A stretch of 46,295 nucleotides of DNA from Alphaproteobacteria bacterium (GTDB lineage Bacteria > Pseudomonadota > Alphaproteobacteria > CACIAM-22H2), in NCBI GenBank assembly GCA_017308135.1, contig JAFKFM010000010.1, forward strand, positions 1-46,295, read 5' to 3'. The notes beneath the pieces were generated by a model. It had not been told where the DNA came from. It was given only the letters and a program-made list of their open reading frames with translations, and made no database searches. This document shows, one piece after another, positions 17,013-24,906 of this stretch. The position numbers were made by a program, and so were the translations under genes. How positions within the stretch are numbered: position 1 is the first letter of the stretch; each line of letters starts with the position of its first letter.

Positions 17013-17798
17013 TCAGCGCATCTGGTTGACGACGTTGAGCATCTGGTCGGAGGCCTGGATGACCTTCGAGTTCATTTCGTAGGCGCGCTGTGCGGTGATC
17101 AGCGTCGTGATCTCGTTCACCGAGTTCACGTTCGAGGATTCGACGAAGCCTTGCTGCAGCGTGCCCACGCCGGCCGTACCGGCCGTGCCCACCGTCGCCT
17201 GGCCCGACGCGTCGGTCGGCAGGAACGAGGTGTTGCCGATCGGCTGGAGGCCCGCTTCGTTGACGAAGGTCGCCATCTGGAACTGGCCGATCTGCTGCAA
17301 CGCCGTCTGGCCGGGGACGCGCACGAAGAGCTGGCCCGATTGGTTGACCGAAACTTCGACCGCGTTGTTCGGCACGTTGCCGGGGCCCTGCACCGGGAAG
17401 CCGTCGGCGGTGACGACCTGGCCCTGGTTGTTGAGCTGCAACGAACCAGCGCGGGTATAGGCGGTTTCGCCGGTGGGCAGCGTCACCACGAAGAAGCCCT
17501 TGCCCTGGATCGCGAGATCGAGCGGGTTGTCGGTCTTCAGCAGCGAGCCTTGCTCGTGGATGCGGTAGACGGCCGTGGGCTTCACGCCGAGACCGATCTG
17601 AATGCCGGCCGGCACCGTGCCGCCCGTGTCCGACGCGGCCGTGCCCGCACGGCGCTGGCCCTGATACAGCAGGTCCTGGAATTCCGCGCGCTGACGCTTG
17701 AAGCCCGTCGTGTTCAAGTTCGCGATGTTGTTCGAGATGACTTCGACGTTCAGCTGCTGGGCCAGCATGCCGGTGGCGGCGGTGTTGAGGGAGCGCAT
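17013..17798 (-). CDS. flgG: Flagellar distal rod protein FlgG
   Basis: A 261-residue rod protein of standard length. The N-terminus MRSLNTAATGMLAQQLNVEV and the anchor NNIANLNTTGFKRQRAEFQD are diagnostic. The middle shows PLDLAIQGKGFFVV and YTRAGSLQLNNQGQVV, and the C-terminal helix is GFVESSNVNSVNEITTLITA followed by QRAYEMNSKVIQ. It forms the distal rod from periplasm to hook after export through the flagellar type III system. GGAG lies 7 bases upstream of ATG. It follows flgF by 23 bases in the same operon. Confidence 0.97.
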   Translation of the reverse strand: MRSLNTAATGMLAQQLNVEVISNNIANLNTTGFKRQRAEFQDLLYQGQRRAGTAASDTGGTVPAGIQIGLGVKPTAVYRIHEQGSLLKTDNPLDLAIQGKGFFVVTLPTGETAYTRAGSLQLNNQGQVVTADGFPVQGPGNVPNNAVEVSVNQSGQLFVRVPGQTALQQIGQFQMATFVNEAGLQPIGNTSFLPTDASGQATVGTAGTAGVGTLQQGFVESSNVNSVNEITTLITAQRAYEMNSKVIQASDQMLNVVNQMR

Positions 17799-17821
17799 GG
17801 GGTTTCTCCTTCGATATCCGG

Positions 17822-18568
17822 TTAAGCGACGCGGGCGAGGCGTTCGATCGCCTTGCGCGCGCGCTCGTGTTCGCTGTCGATGACGCGTTGAGCCGATTCG
17901 TAACGGCGGGTGATGTCGAGCATCGTCGTCAGCTCCGTGACCGAGACCACGTTGGAGCCTTCGAGGATGCCCTGATGCACTTCCGCGCGCGGATCGGCGG
18001 GGATGGGATCGTTGTTGGAAGCGTAAAGACCGCCGCCCAAGCGCGTCAGCGCCTGTTCGTCCTGGAACTGGACGAGGCGGATGCGGCCGATATTCTGGTT
18101 GCCGGCGTAGACTTCGCCTTGGCGGGTGATTTCGAGGCCCGTCGCTTCCGGCGGCACGGTCATCGGCTGGTTGTTCTGGTCGAGGACGGGGAAGCCCTCG
18201 GCGTTGACGATGCGGCCCTGGCCGTCGAGGCGGAAATTGCCGTCGCGCGTGAAGCGCTGGCCGACCGGCGTGTCGACGACGAAATAGGCGTTGCCGTGGA
18301 TGGCGACGTCGAGCGGCGCGTCGGTCTTGATCATCTGGCCGCCGCGCACGTCGCGATAGGTGCCGATGCCTTCGACGAACGCGACCTTGTTGGCGCCGTC
18401 GCCGCCCACGCCGGGGTTGCCGGCCTTGGGGGTGAGGTACGAGGCGAACAGCAAACGCTCGGCGCGATAGCCGGTCGTGTTGGCGTTGGCGATGTTGTTC
18501 GCCACGGTCTCCATCTGACGGCGCAGCGCGAGCTGGTTCGACAGCGCGAGGTATGTGGGGTTTTCCAT
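17822..18568 (-). CDS. flgF: Flagellar proximal rod protein FlgF
   Basis: A 248-residue rod protein. The rod-protein N-terminus is MENPTYLALSNQLALRRQME with VANNIANANTTGYRAERLLF. Core motifs are PLDVAIHGNAYFVVDT and FTRDGNFRLDGQGRIV, and the C-terminus reads VSVTELTTMLDITRRYESAQ. It is clearly a paralogue of FlgG, but shorter at the C-terminus and with the FlgF-type YLALS start. It is first in flgFGAH, about 45 bases after the predicted start point of a strong sigma-54 promoter. Confidence 0.95.
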   Translation of the reverse strand: MENPTYLALSNQLALRRQMETVANNIANANTTGYRAERLLFASYLTPKAGNPGVGGDGANKVAFVEGIGTYRDVRGGQMIKTDAPLDVAIHGNAYFVVDTPVGQRFTRDGNFRLDGQGRIVNAEGFPVLDQNNQPMTVPPEATGLEITRQGEVYAGNQNIGRIRLVQFQDEQALTRLGGGLYASNNDPIPADPRAEVHQGILEGSNVVSVTELTTMLDITRRYESAQRVIDSEHERARKAIERLARVA

Positions 18569-18623
18569 CGTCGTTCGGTCCCGTTGGTCTCAAGGTCGCC
18601 CGTCGATCGGGCAGATCAGGTAT

Positions 18624-18640
18624 CGCAACCCGCGTGCCAG
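18624..18640 (-). promoter_or_regulatory. Sigma-54 (-24/-12) promoter of flgFGAH
   Basis: The minus strand carries CTGGCACGCGGGTTGCG, an exact match to TGGCAC-N5-TTGC. The predicted start near 18613 gives a leader of about 45 bases before the flgF ATG. No second match of this quality was noticed elsewhere in the flagellar region. RpoN with a FlbD-type activator is the expected control. Confidence 0.85.
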
Positions 18641-18760
18641 GGCGTATTGCGATATAAATCAATGGCTTGATCCGGTGGCGGGGGCGTGGAAATCTGTCCT
18701 CCGGCAATTCTTGCCGGGCTGTTCCTGCCGCGAACGGGCCAAAACGGGAGGGGGTGGGCG

Positions 18761-19273
18761 ATGGATGCCGGAAAACTCAAACGCGAGCTCGACGACGCGT
18801 TCAAGGCGCGCGCCCGGCTTTATCGGGCGATCCTGGACGAGCTGACGGCCGAAATCGGCGCCGAACGGGCCGAAGCCGTGCTCGGCCGGGCGATCGAAAA
18901 GCGCGGGATCGCGGCGGGCACGGCGCTATTCGGCGGGCTCGAATCGCCCACGGCCAAAGACGTAGCCGATCGGTTTTTGGCCGTGAGCCCGGCCGAGGGC
19001 ACGCTTTATCCGCATACGCGCGACGACCGGGCGGGCGCGAACGGCGAAACCGGCGTCACCGTGAAGGTCCATCGCTGCCCGTTGCAGGAGGCGTGGCGCG
19101 AGGATGGCGCCTCGGATGCCGAGATCGCGCGGCTGTGCCGAATCTCCGGCCGGTTCGACACGGGCTGCTTCGGGGCCAGCGGTGTCGACTTCGAAGCGAC
19201 GACCTGGACGCCCGGAAGTACCGGGTGCTGCACGCTTTTCCTGGGATCGGCGGCCCCGGCAGGGAAGCGTTGA
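18761..19273 (+). CDS. L-2-amino-thiazoline-4-carboxylate hydrolase-like (ATC hydrolase family) protein
   Basis: A 170-residue protein resembling the ATC hydrolase family. Its C-terminal core is ARLCRISGRFDTGCFGAS with three cysteines, and a closing strand TWTPGSTGCCTLFL, where the family has a conserved [GD]xxxCxF element. The namesake enzyme opens the thiazoline ring in bacterial L-cysteine synthesis from ATC, but most family members are uncharacterised. ATG 18761 has GGGAGGGGG just ahead and gives the helical N-terminus (KLKRELDDAFKARARLYRAI). It is a single-gene unit divergent from flgF. Substrate is uncertain. Confidence 0.7.
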   Translation: MDAGKLKRELDDAFKARARLYRAILDELTAEIGAERAEAVLGRAIEKRGIAAGTALFGGLESPTAKDVADRFLAVSPAEGTLYPHTRDDRAGANGETGVTVKVHRCPLQEAWREDGASDAEIARLCRISGRFDTGCFGASGVDFEATTWTPGSTGCCTLFLGSAAPAGKR

Positions 19274-19381
19274 ATCCCGGAACGGGGTGGGGCATAGTCC
19301 GCGCCCGTTCGAGGCCGGCCCGCCCCAGGGCCACCTATATATACGTCACGACGTAGATAGAGGTCGCGCCGCGAACCCGTT

Positions 19382-19458
19382 CGGAGCGTAGCGCAGCCCG
19401 GTAGCGCATCAGTCTGGGGGACTGGGGGTCGTGGGTTCGAATCCCGCCGCTCCGACCA
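19382..19458 (+). tRNA. tRNA-Pro (anticodon GGG)
   Basis: A 77-nt cloverleaf. Acceptor CGGAGCG pairs with CGCTCCG, followed by A-CCA encoded in the gene. D-arm GCGC-AGCCCGGTA-GCGC; anticodon stem TCAGT/ACTGG with loop CTGGGGG, giving GGG at positions 34-36; T-arm GTGGG-TTCGAAT-CCCGC. GGG reads proline CCC. Its 3' third is repeated 8.7 kb away (see the direct repeats), making this a likely attachment site. Confidence 0.96.
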
Positions 19459-19513
19459 TTCGTTAGAGACGAAGAAGCCCGCCCTGGGAAACCAGCGGCG
19501 GGCTTCGGCGTTT
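19433..19513 (+). repeat. Direct repeat copy A (attL-like): tRNA-Pro 3' end plus terminator
   Basis: This 81-bp stretch is repeated without gaps at 28180-28260 with 10 mismatches, and the last 33 bases are identical. It spans the T-arm and acceptor 3' strand of tRNA-Pro and its terminator. Integration at a tRNA 3' end typically leaves an intact tRNA at one end and a tRNA fragment at the other, which is the arrangement seen. Confidence 0.75.
19475..19513 (+). terminator. Rho-independent terminator of tRNA-Pro
   Basis: Stem AAGCCCGCC / GGCGGGCTT, with an inner CTGG-GAAA-CCAG hairpin, followed by CGGCGTTT. The T-tract is short, so termination strength is uncertain. Its last bases also contain the stop codon of the convergent amidase gene. 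Confidence 0.75.
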
Positions 19514-20912
19514 AAACAGGCGGGCGGCGTTGCGCCCAGGGCTGTGCTGTTTCGATCCAACGGGCGATGGAAAGCAATCGCGCTTCGTCGTACCAGCGCC
19601 CGACGAGTTGCAGGCCGATCGGCAGGCCTTCGGCGTTCCAGCCGCACGGAATGGAAAGGGCCGGATGCCCCGTGAGATTGAACGGATAGAGCGGCGCGCA
19701 CCATTCCGCGTACATCGGCGTGTTCATGGCGCCGCCCGCGTCAACCGGCTTGGCAGGCGATAGCAAGGTCGGCATCGCGAGCACGTCGTAGCGGGTCAGC
19801 AATTCCTGGACGCCGCGGAACAGCACGGTGCGGCGGTCGCTCGCCTTCTGCCAATCGACGGCCGAATAGCCTGCGCCCTGGCGGACCATATCTTTGATCG
19901 TATCGGTCATCCGGTCGCCATGGCGCGCGAGGAGCGGCGGGGTGAGAGTGGCGCGGCTCGCCGTCGCGATGACGACGTAATACTCGAACACATCGTCGAA
20001 CAGTTTCGTTTCGACGTCGTCGGCTTCGGCACCGCCGTCGCGTTGCAGCGCCTTGATCGTTACCTCGCACGCTTGCGCCACCTCGGGATCGATCGGATAG
20101 GCGCCGAAACGCGGCAGCCAGCCGATTTTCATGCCGAGTGGTGTGCCAGTAGCGGAGGCGGGTGCAAACGGAGCGACCCCCAGCGAGTGCGGATCCCGCC
20201 GGTCTTCGCCCGACATGATCGAGAGCATGACGGAAAGATCTTCGACATCGCGGCACATCGGGCCGGCGAAAACGAAGTTCGCGAACGATTCGGCGAAGAA
20301 TTCGGCCGGGATGCGGCCCAGCGTCGCCTTCAATCCCAGAATGCCGGCGCAAGCGGCGGGGCAGCGGATCGATCCGCCGCCTTCCGTGCCGACGGCAAGT
20401 GCTCCAACACCCGCAGCCACGGCGGCACTCGCACCGCCGCTGGAACCGCCCGGCGTATGGGCAAGCGACCAGGGATTGCGCGTGATGCCGTATTTCGGGC
20501 TGTCGGTCAGCATTTTGTGCGCGAGCTCAGGCAGCGTCGTCTTGGCGACGACGATGGCGCCCGCCGCGCGCAACCGCGCCGCCAGCGTTACATCGGCTTG
20601 TGCGACGACATCGGCGAAGGCATGCGACCCGTTAGTGAGCGGGTCGCCAGCCGTGGCCAGATTGTCCTTTATTGTGATCGGAATGCCATGCAGCGGCCCG
20701 GTGGCTTTGCCGTGCGCGAGCGCCTCGGTCGCCGCGCGCGCCTCCTGGCGCGCCTTTTCATAGCGATCGACGGCGACGAAATTCAGCGCGGGCTGCAATC
20801 GTTCGGCACGTGCGATGGTCGCGTCGACGATCTCGACGGGCGTAAGACGGCCAGCCGCGATTTCGGACGACAGGATTCGCGCGGGCGCGTAGCAGATGTC
20901 TTCGGCGTTCAA
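19512..20912 (-). CDS. Amidase signature family amidohydrolase (first of two in the segment)
   Basis: A 466-residue amidase-signature enzyme that hydrolyses a carboxamide or N-acyl bond with a Ser-cisSer-Lys triad. The lysine is K82 in PITIKDN, the cis-serine lies in TPGGSSGGASAA (S157/S158), and the nucleophile is S181 in GTEGGGSIRCPA. Length is normal. It is probably the second gene of a leftward cupin-amidase pair (22 bases after the cupin gene), opposite the ABC transporter. The stop codon sits on the inner edge of direct repeat copy A. It is only distantly similar to the second amidase at 26808. The substrate is presumably a compound imported by the neighbouring ABC system (inference). 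Confidence 0.9.
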   Translation of the reverse strand: MNAEDICYAPARILSSEIAAGRLTPVEIVDATIARAERLQPALNFVAVDRYEKARQEARAATEALAHGKATGPLHGIPITIKDNLATAGDPLTNGSHAFADVVAQADVTLAARLRAAGAIVVAKTTLPELAHKMLTDSPKYGITRNPWSLAHTPGGSSGGASAAVAAGVGALAVGTEGGGSIRCPAACAGILGLKATLGRIPAEFFAESFANFVFAGPMCRDVEDLSVMLSIMSGEDRRDPHSLGVAPFAPASATGTPLGMKIGWLPRFGAYPIDPEVAQACEVTIKALQRDGGAEADDVETKLFDDVFEYYVVIATASRATLTPPLLARHGDRMTDTIKDMVRQGAGYSAVDWQKASDRRTVLFRGVQELLTRYDVLAMPTLLSPAKPVDAGGAMNTPMYAEWCAPLYPFNLTGHPALSIPCGWNAEGLPIGLQLVGRWYDEARLLSIARWIETAQPWAQRRPPV

Positions 20913-20934
20913 TTCGAACTCCCGTTATTCGGCG

Positions 20935-21465
20935 TTACTTGGAATCGGGCGTCTTGATGTTGCCGTCCGCGTCGAGATCGAAGCCTTTCGCGCGGGCGGC
21001 CGCAAGCAGCGCGTCGCTCCAGGTCACGCGACCGGGATCGGACCCGCCGATGATGGTCAGCAGATAAGCGTCGACGGGCGAATCGTTGCGGAACCCGCGC
21101 ATGATTCCGGTCGGCACCGAGATCGTATCCCAGGGCCCGATCGACAGCTCGTTTTCGCCGTTGTCGCCCCAGATGATCGACCAATTGCCGGTCAGCACGA
21201 CGAAGACTTCGAGCGTCTTGTGGGCGTGCAAGGCGCTGCCTTTGCCGGGGGCGGCGCGCGCGATGGTCAAATGGAAGTCGCGGGCGTCGGGGATCGCGAC
21301 TTCCATCGTCGCGTCTTCGGTCACGCCGCGGCCGATGACGTTATAGTTGTCGCGCACGTATTCGGGCAAAGCGGCATCGAGCAGCGGGCGCGCCGAAGGC
21401 TTCAAATCCTTCCAGCGGGCGACGCGCTTCAGCATCTGCTCGCGCGTTACGATCGGTCTTGTCAT
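20935..21465 (-). CDS. Cupin-domain protein
   Basis: A 176-residue protein with one cupin_2 barrel at about residues 60-135. Motif 1 is complete: GSALHAHKTLEVFVVLTG supplies the HxH and E metal ligands. Motif 2 reads GPWDTISVPTGIMRGFRN, where the usual histidine ligand (PxGxxHxFxN) appears as arginine. It may therefore bind metal with three ligands or act as a sensor or isomerase without a fourth. ATG 21465 follows GAGGAA by 8 bases. It is the promoter-proximal gene divergent from the transporter. No specific reaction can be assigned. Confidence 0.85.
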   Translation of the reverse strand: MTRPIVTREQMLKRVARWKDLKPSARPLLDAALPEYVRDNYNVIGRGVTEDATMEVAIPDARDFHLTIARAAPGKGSALHAHKTLEVFVVLTGNWSIIWGDNGENELSIGPWDTISVPTGIMRGFRNDSPVDAYLLTIIGGSDPGRVTWSDALLAAARAKGFDLDADGNIKTPDSK

Positions 21466-21529
21466 GTCAGGTTCCTCGAATGGTGAATTGTCCGGCGTCG
21501 ATGCTGAGAGATCGACCAGAAAGGTAATA

Positions 21530-21544
21530 TAGGTATTATACCAA
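21530..21544. promoter_or_regulatory. NanR-type operator candidate 1 (dyad TAGGTAT-T-ATACCAA)
   Basis: A 15-bp inverted repeat with one mismatch. On the minus strand it reads TTGGTATAATACCTA, containing GGTATA, the element E. coli NanR recognises as repeats, and an embedded TATAAT. It lies 65 bases upstream of the cupin start, in an AT-rich divergent promoter region quite unlike the surrounding GC-rich DNA. Probable binding site for the NanR-like regulator encoded 4.5 kb away. Confidence 0.55.
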
Positions 21545-21631
21545 ATGGTCTATCAAGATTATAATTGTCGAAAAACATATAGTTATTAGAGTTTGAGGAA
21601 GTCAGAAAAGAATCTTAAAACGAAACTTGCA

Positions 21632-21646
21632 TACCTATTATACCAA
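21632..21646. promoter_or_regulatory. NanR-type operator candidate 2 (GGTATA-ATA-GGTAT direct repeat)
   Basis: The minus strand reads TTGGTATAATAGGTATGC: two GGTAT[AG] units spaced by three bases, the same arrangement as the characterised NanR sites in E. coli. It shares TATTATACCAA with candidate 1. It is 50 bases upstream of the binding-protein ATG and overlaps a possible -10 TATTAT with CTTAAA 16 bases ahead, consistent with repression. Confidence 0.55.
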
Positions 21647-21696
21647 TGTTATGACTCCGATGAGTTCAATGCCAATAATCAAAACGGGGATGCAGC

Positions 21697-23040
21697 ATGG
21701 AAAACATTCGCAAGTCCGGCGTTTCGCGGCGCGAGTTCATGGCCGGGACGGCGTCACTCGGCGCCATTGGTGCTGCCGGTATGTCGTGGTCGCCTTCGGC
21801 ACAGGCGCAAGCGGCAGCCGTCAATCTGATGACGTGGTCTGCCGCGGTCGATCAGGTCAAAAGCCATATCAGCGCGTTCGAAGCGCAGTCCGGCCTGAAG
21901 GTCGGCTACGAGAACGCGCCGGGCGCGCAATTCCGCCAGACGTTGGTGACGAAGTTCGTCGGCAACGCACCGATGGACGTGATGTGGGTCAGCGACGCGT
22001 GGCTGCCGGAATTCGCCGAGGCGCAATGGCTCGCGCCGATCGATGGGTATTCGCAACTGACGAAATACAATTCGGACATCGAACAGTATTGCGTTGATTC
22101 AATGGTTTATAAGGGTAAGCAGTACGGTAACGTCTACTACACCGACTTCATGGCGTTCCTCTACAACGAGGAAATGTTGAAGCGCGCGGGCATTGCGGCG
22201 CCGCCTACGACCTGGGACGAAGTTGTGGCGCAGAGCTTGATCCTCAAGGAGCGCAATATCTGTGAACATCCGATGCTGCTGTCGCTGCAATCGGACGTGA
22301 CTTGGTACATCGAGTTCATGTCGGCGCTGGCCTTCTCCTTCGGCGGAAACTTCACCGACAATTCGGGTCGCGCGGTGATGAACGATCCGTCCGGCGGCGT
22401 CGCACGGTCGCTCGAATGGGTGCGCGATGCCGTGCACAAGCACAAGATCGTTTCGCCCGCCGCGACGAATACGAATGAGATCGCGGGGCTCAAAGCCTTC
22501 GGGGCCGGTCAGCACGCCTTCGGCATCATTCCGCGCTATCGCCTGCGTCCGCTGAACAGCCCGGCGGAATCGCAAGTCGCCGGCAATGTCCGTATGGCGA
22601 TGATGCCCAAGGGCGGGCCAAACGGCACTAACGCGACATGCGGCTGGGTGCGTTTCTACGGCATGTCCGCCGCGACCCAGCGCAATGCCGCCAGGGCCGC
22701 CAATGCTGTGAAGCTGATCGAATGGTTCGGCGGCAAGGCAATGGACAGCTACACGTTCCAGAAGATGATCATTCTGGATCTGGGGCTGCCGTATTGCACC
22801 AAGCCGCTGGACAACGATGCCGATATCATCGCCTTCTACGACAAGTTCGCGGGCGGCAACGATGTTATCCGCCGGCAAGCGGCGCAAACGCGCAAAAAAG
22901 ATGTGGTCACCACCTGGTTCGGCGAATGGAATGACGTCAACATTCAAGCCACGCAGAAGGCCATTTTGAATCAGGTCACCGTGACGGCGGCTTTGAACGA
23001 GTCGGCGCAGGCATGGGAACGGCTACGGACGGGTAAGTGA
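21697..23040 (+). CDS. ABC transporter solute-binding protein, family-1 (sugar-type), Tat-exported
   Basis: A 447-residue periplasmic binding protein of the CUT1 (sugar/oligosaccharide-type) family. The N-terminus carries a twin-arginine signal SRREFMAGTASLGAIGAAG with likely cleavage after SAQAQA, implying export in folded form. The body has the family's opening strand VNLMTWSAAVDQVKSHISAF and a hinge-like segment PMDVMWVSDAWLPEFA. It is first in a run of five plus-strand genes followed by an amidase, with two GGTATA-type operators in front. The ligand cannot be read from sequence; the flanking amidases suggest a compound with an amide or N-acyl bond. Confidence 0.9.
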   Translation: MENIRKSGVSRREFMAGTASLGAIGAAGMSWSPSAQAQAAAVNLMTWSAAVDQVKSHISAFEAQSGLKVGYENAPGAQFRQTLVTKFVGNAPMDVMWVSDAWLPEFAEAQWLAPIDGYSQLTKYNSDIEQYCVDSMVYKGKQYGNVYYTDFMAFLYNEEMLKRAGIAAPPTTWDEVVAQSLILKERNICEHPMLLSLQSDVTWYIEFMSALAFSFGGNFTDNSGRAVMNDPSGGVARSLEWVRDAVHKHKIVSPAATNTNEIAGLKAFGAGQHAFGIIPRYRLRPLNSPAESQVAGNVRMAMMPKGGPNGTNATCGWVRFYGMSAATQRNAARAANAVKLIEWFGGKAMDSYTFQKMIILDLGLPYCTKPLDNDADIIAFYDKFAGGNDVIRRQAAQTRKKDVVTTWFGEWNDVNIQATQKAILNQVTVTAALNESAQAWERLRTGK

Positions 23041-23080
23041 TACGGCGCGGCGGGGACGGGCAAGAAGGGGCGCGACGGAT

Positions 23081-23965
23081 TTGATCGTCGGAAAATCGAG
23101 CTACGACGAAAGATGGGCGATGCTGCTGGTGCTGCCGGTAATGGCGGTGCTGGCGATCGTCGCGGTCTATCCGATCGTCCATTCCTTCTACACGAGTCTG
23201 TACGACATCGTGTTGACCCGTCCCCACCGCGCGCCTTTCGTAGGTTTGGCCAATTACATAGCCGTGTTCGACGACGCGCGTTTCTGGGTCGCGGTGCGGC
23301 GAACCACCGTCTACACGATCGTCAGCGTCGTCGGCACGGCGGGGCTGGCGCTGGTATTCGCGCTGCTGCTCAACGAAGTGTTCCCCGGCCGCAGGCTTCT
23401 GTCGATCATTTTGCTTATCCCCTGGGCGACGCCGTCGATCGTCAACGGGTTGATGTGGAAATGGATCTACGATCCGAGCTACGGCTCGCTGAACGGGCTA
23501 CTAGATCGCTTGGGGCTCATCGACCGCTATCAACTCTGGCTCGCGGACCCGGATATGACGCTGCTGCTCGTCGCCCAGGCCGCGATCTGGAAGCAGATGC
23601 CACTCGCCGCGATCCTGCTGCTGGTCACGATGAAGGCGATCCCCGACGATCTCTATCGTGCCGCGAAGGTCGATGGCGCCACCGTACTGCAGCGGTTTCT
23701 CCACGTCACGATTCCAGGGCTGCGCTCGGGCTTCCTGCTGGTGTTCGTTTACGAGACGATGATCTCGATCCGCCATTTCGATCTTTTCGCGATCATGACC
23801 CAAGGTGGGCCGGGCGATGCGACCTTCACCGTGTCGTGGATGATCTATACTGAGACCTTCAACAGCCTGCGTTTTGGCACTGGATCGGCGATCGCCTTCA
23901 TCCTGTCGATGGCGACGTTCGCGCTGTCCTACGCGTTGATCAGACTTCTGGGGAAGGACCGATGA
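23081..23965 (+). CDS. ABC transporter permease, MalF/UgpA type
   Basis: A 294-residue inner-membrane permease with about six transmembrane helices (first LLVLPVMAVLAIVAVYPIVH, about residues 15-34). The cytoplasmic EAA loop that docks on the ATPase is DLYRAAKVDGATVLQRFLHV with IPGLRSG after it. A TTG start at 23081 is preceded by AAGAAGGGG and gives the normal short cytoplasmic N-terminus; an in-frame ATG at 23120 would start almost inside the first helix and is less likely. It overlaps the next permease by ATGA. It pairs with that protein as the membrane channel for the upstream binding protein. Confidence 0.9.
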   Translation: MIVGKSSYDERWAMLLVLPVMAVLAIVAVYPIVHSFYTSLYDIVLTRPHRAPFVGLANYIAVFDDARFWVAVRRTTVYTIVSVVGTAGLALVFALLLNEVFPGRRLLSIILLIPWATPSIVNGLMWKWIYDPSYGSLNGLLDRLGLIDRYQLWLADPDMTLLLVAQAAIWKQMPLAAILLLVTMKAIPDDLYRAAKVDGATVLQRFLHVTIPGLRSGFLLVFVYETMISIRHFDLFAIMTQGGPGDATFTVSWMIYTETFNSLRFGTGSAIAFILSMATFALSYALIRLLGKDR

Positions 23966-24894
23966 TCGCCTCTGGCTTTCGTTTGCCGGCCGCCGGGCGG
24001 CTGATCCGCGCGGCGGTCATCGCGACGACGGCATTGTTGCTGCTCGGTTATGTTCTGGGGCCGATCTATTGGGTCTTTTCGTCGTCCGTGACGGCGGAAT
24101 CGGCCCTCGTCAGCAAGCCGATCCGCTTCGTGCCGGATGCCCCGAGCCTGCGGAATTTCAGAGCGATCTTCCTCTATGCCGAGGAGAAAGTGACTTACGA
24201 CACGCGCCGTCAGAGCGATCCGTCGGCGGGCGAATTCGTGCCCTCGGCAGCGCAGAACCTGATGCCGGCGATGATGAACAGTCTCTATGTCGGCGTTTGG
24301 GTCGCGGCGCTGAACGTCATCTTCAGCCTGACGGCGGCCTATGCGATTGCGCGCATCCGCTTTCGTGCGCGCAACGCGGCACTGTTCGCCATCCTGACAA
24401 CGCGCGTCATACCGGACATCGCGTTGGCCGTACCGCTCTTCCTGGTCATGCGCAATCTCGGGCTAATCGACACGCGCGAAGCTTTGATTGTCACCTATCT
24501 GGCGGTCACGCTGCCGTTCACCGTTTTTATCCTGATCAATTATTTTGAATCGATACCCAGCGATCTGGATCGAGCGGCACGGATCGACGGCTGTACGCAT
24601 CTTCAGGTTCTTTGGCATGTGTTCCTGCCGTTGGGCATGCCCGCGATCGTTGCCTCGCTGCTGTTCGCCTTCCTGAGTAGCTGGAACGAATTCGTGCTGG
24701 CATTGATGACGACCAAGACGATGGCGGCGCAAACCTTGCCGATCGTGATTTCCGGTTTCGTCTTCGACTTCACGACGAGTTTCTCGTTCATCAACGCGGC
24801 GGGCGTCGTCGCGATCGTGCCGCCGGTCGTGCTGGCGATCGCGTTCGAACGATACATCGTCGGCGGCTTGTCCGCCGGCGCGGTGAAAGGTTAA
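23962..24894 (+). CDS. ABC transporter permease, MalG/UgpE type
   Basis: A 310-residue permease with about six helices (first near residues 17-38) and the EAA loop DLDRAARIDGCTHLQVLWHV followed by FLPLGMP. It is longer than usual in the first periplasmic loop: about 25 residues around KVTYDTRRQSDPSAGEF lie between NFRAIFLYAEE and the MMNSLYVG helix entry. This insertion could contact the binding protein or ligand. It overlaps the preceding permease (ATGA), and the ATPase follows after 12 bases. It acts in the inner membrane with the MalF-type partner. Confidence 0.9.
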   Translation: MIASGFRLPAAGRLIRAAVIATTALLLLGYVLGPIYWVFSSSVTAESALVSKPIRFVPDAPSLRNFRAIFLYAEEKVTYDTRRQSDPSAGEFVPSAAQNLMPAMMNSLYVGVWVAALNVIFSLTAAYAIARIRFRARNAALFAILTTRVIPDIALAVPLFLVMRNLGLIDTREALIVTYLAVTLPFTVFILINYFESIPSDLDRAARIDGCTHLQVLWHVFLPLGMPAIVASLLFAFLSSWNEFVLALMTTKTMAAQTLPIVISGFVFDFTTSFSFINAAGVVAIVPPVVLAIAFERYIVGGLSAGAVKG

Positions 24895-24906
24895 GGGGCC
24901 GAAGCA

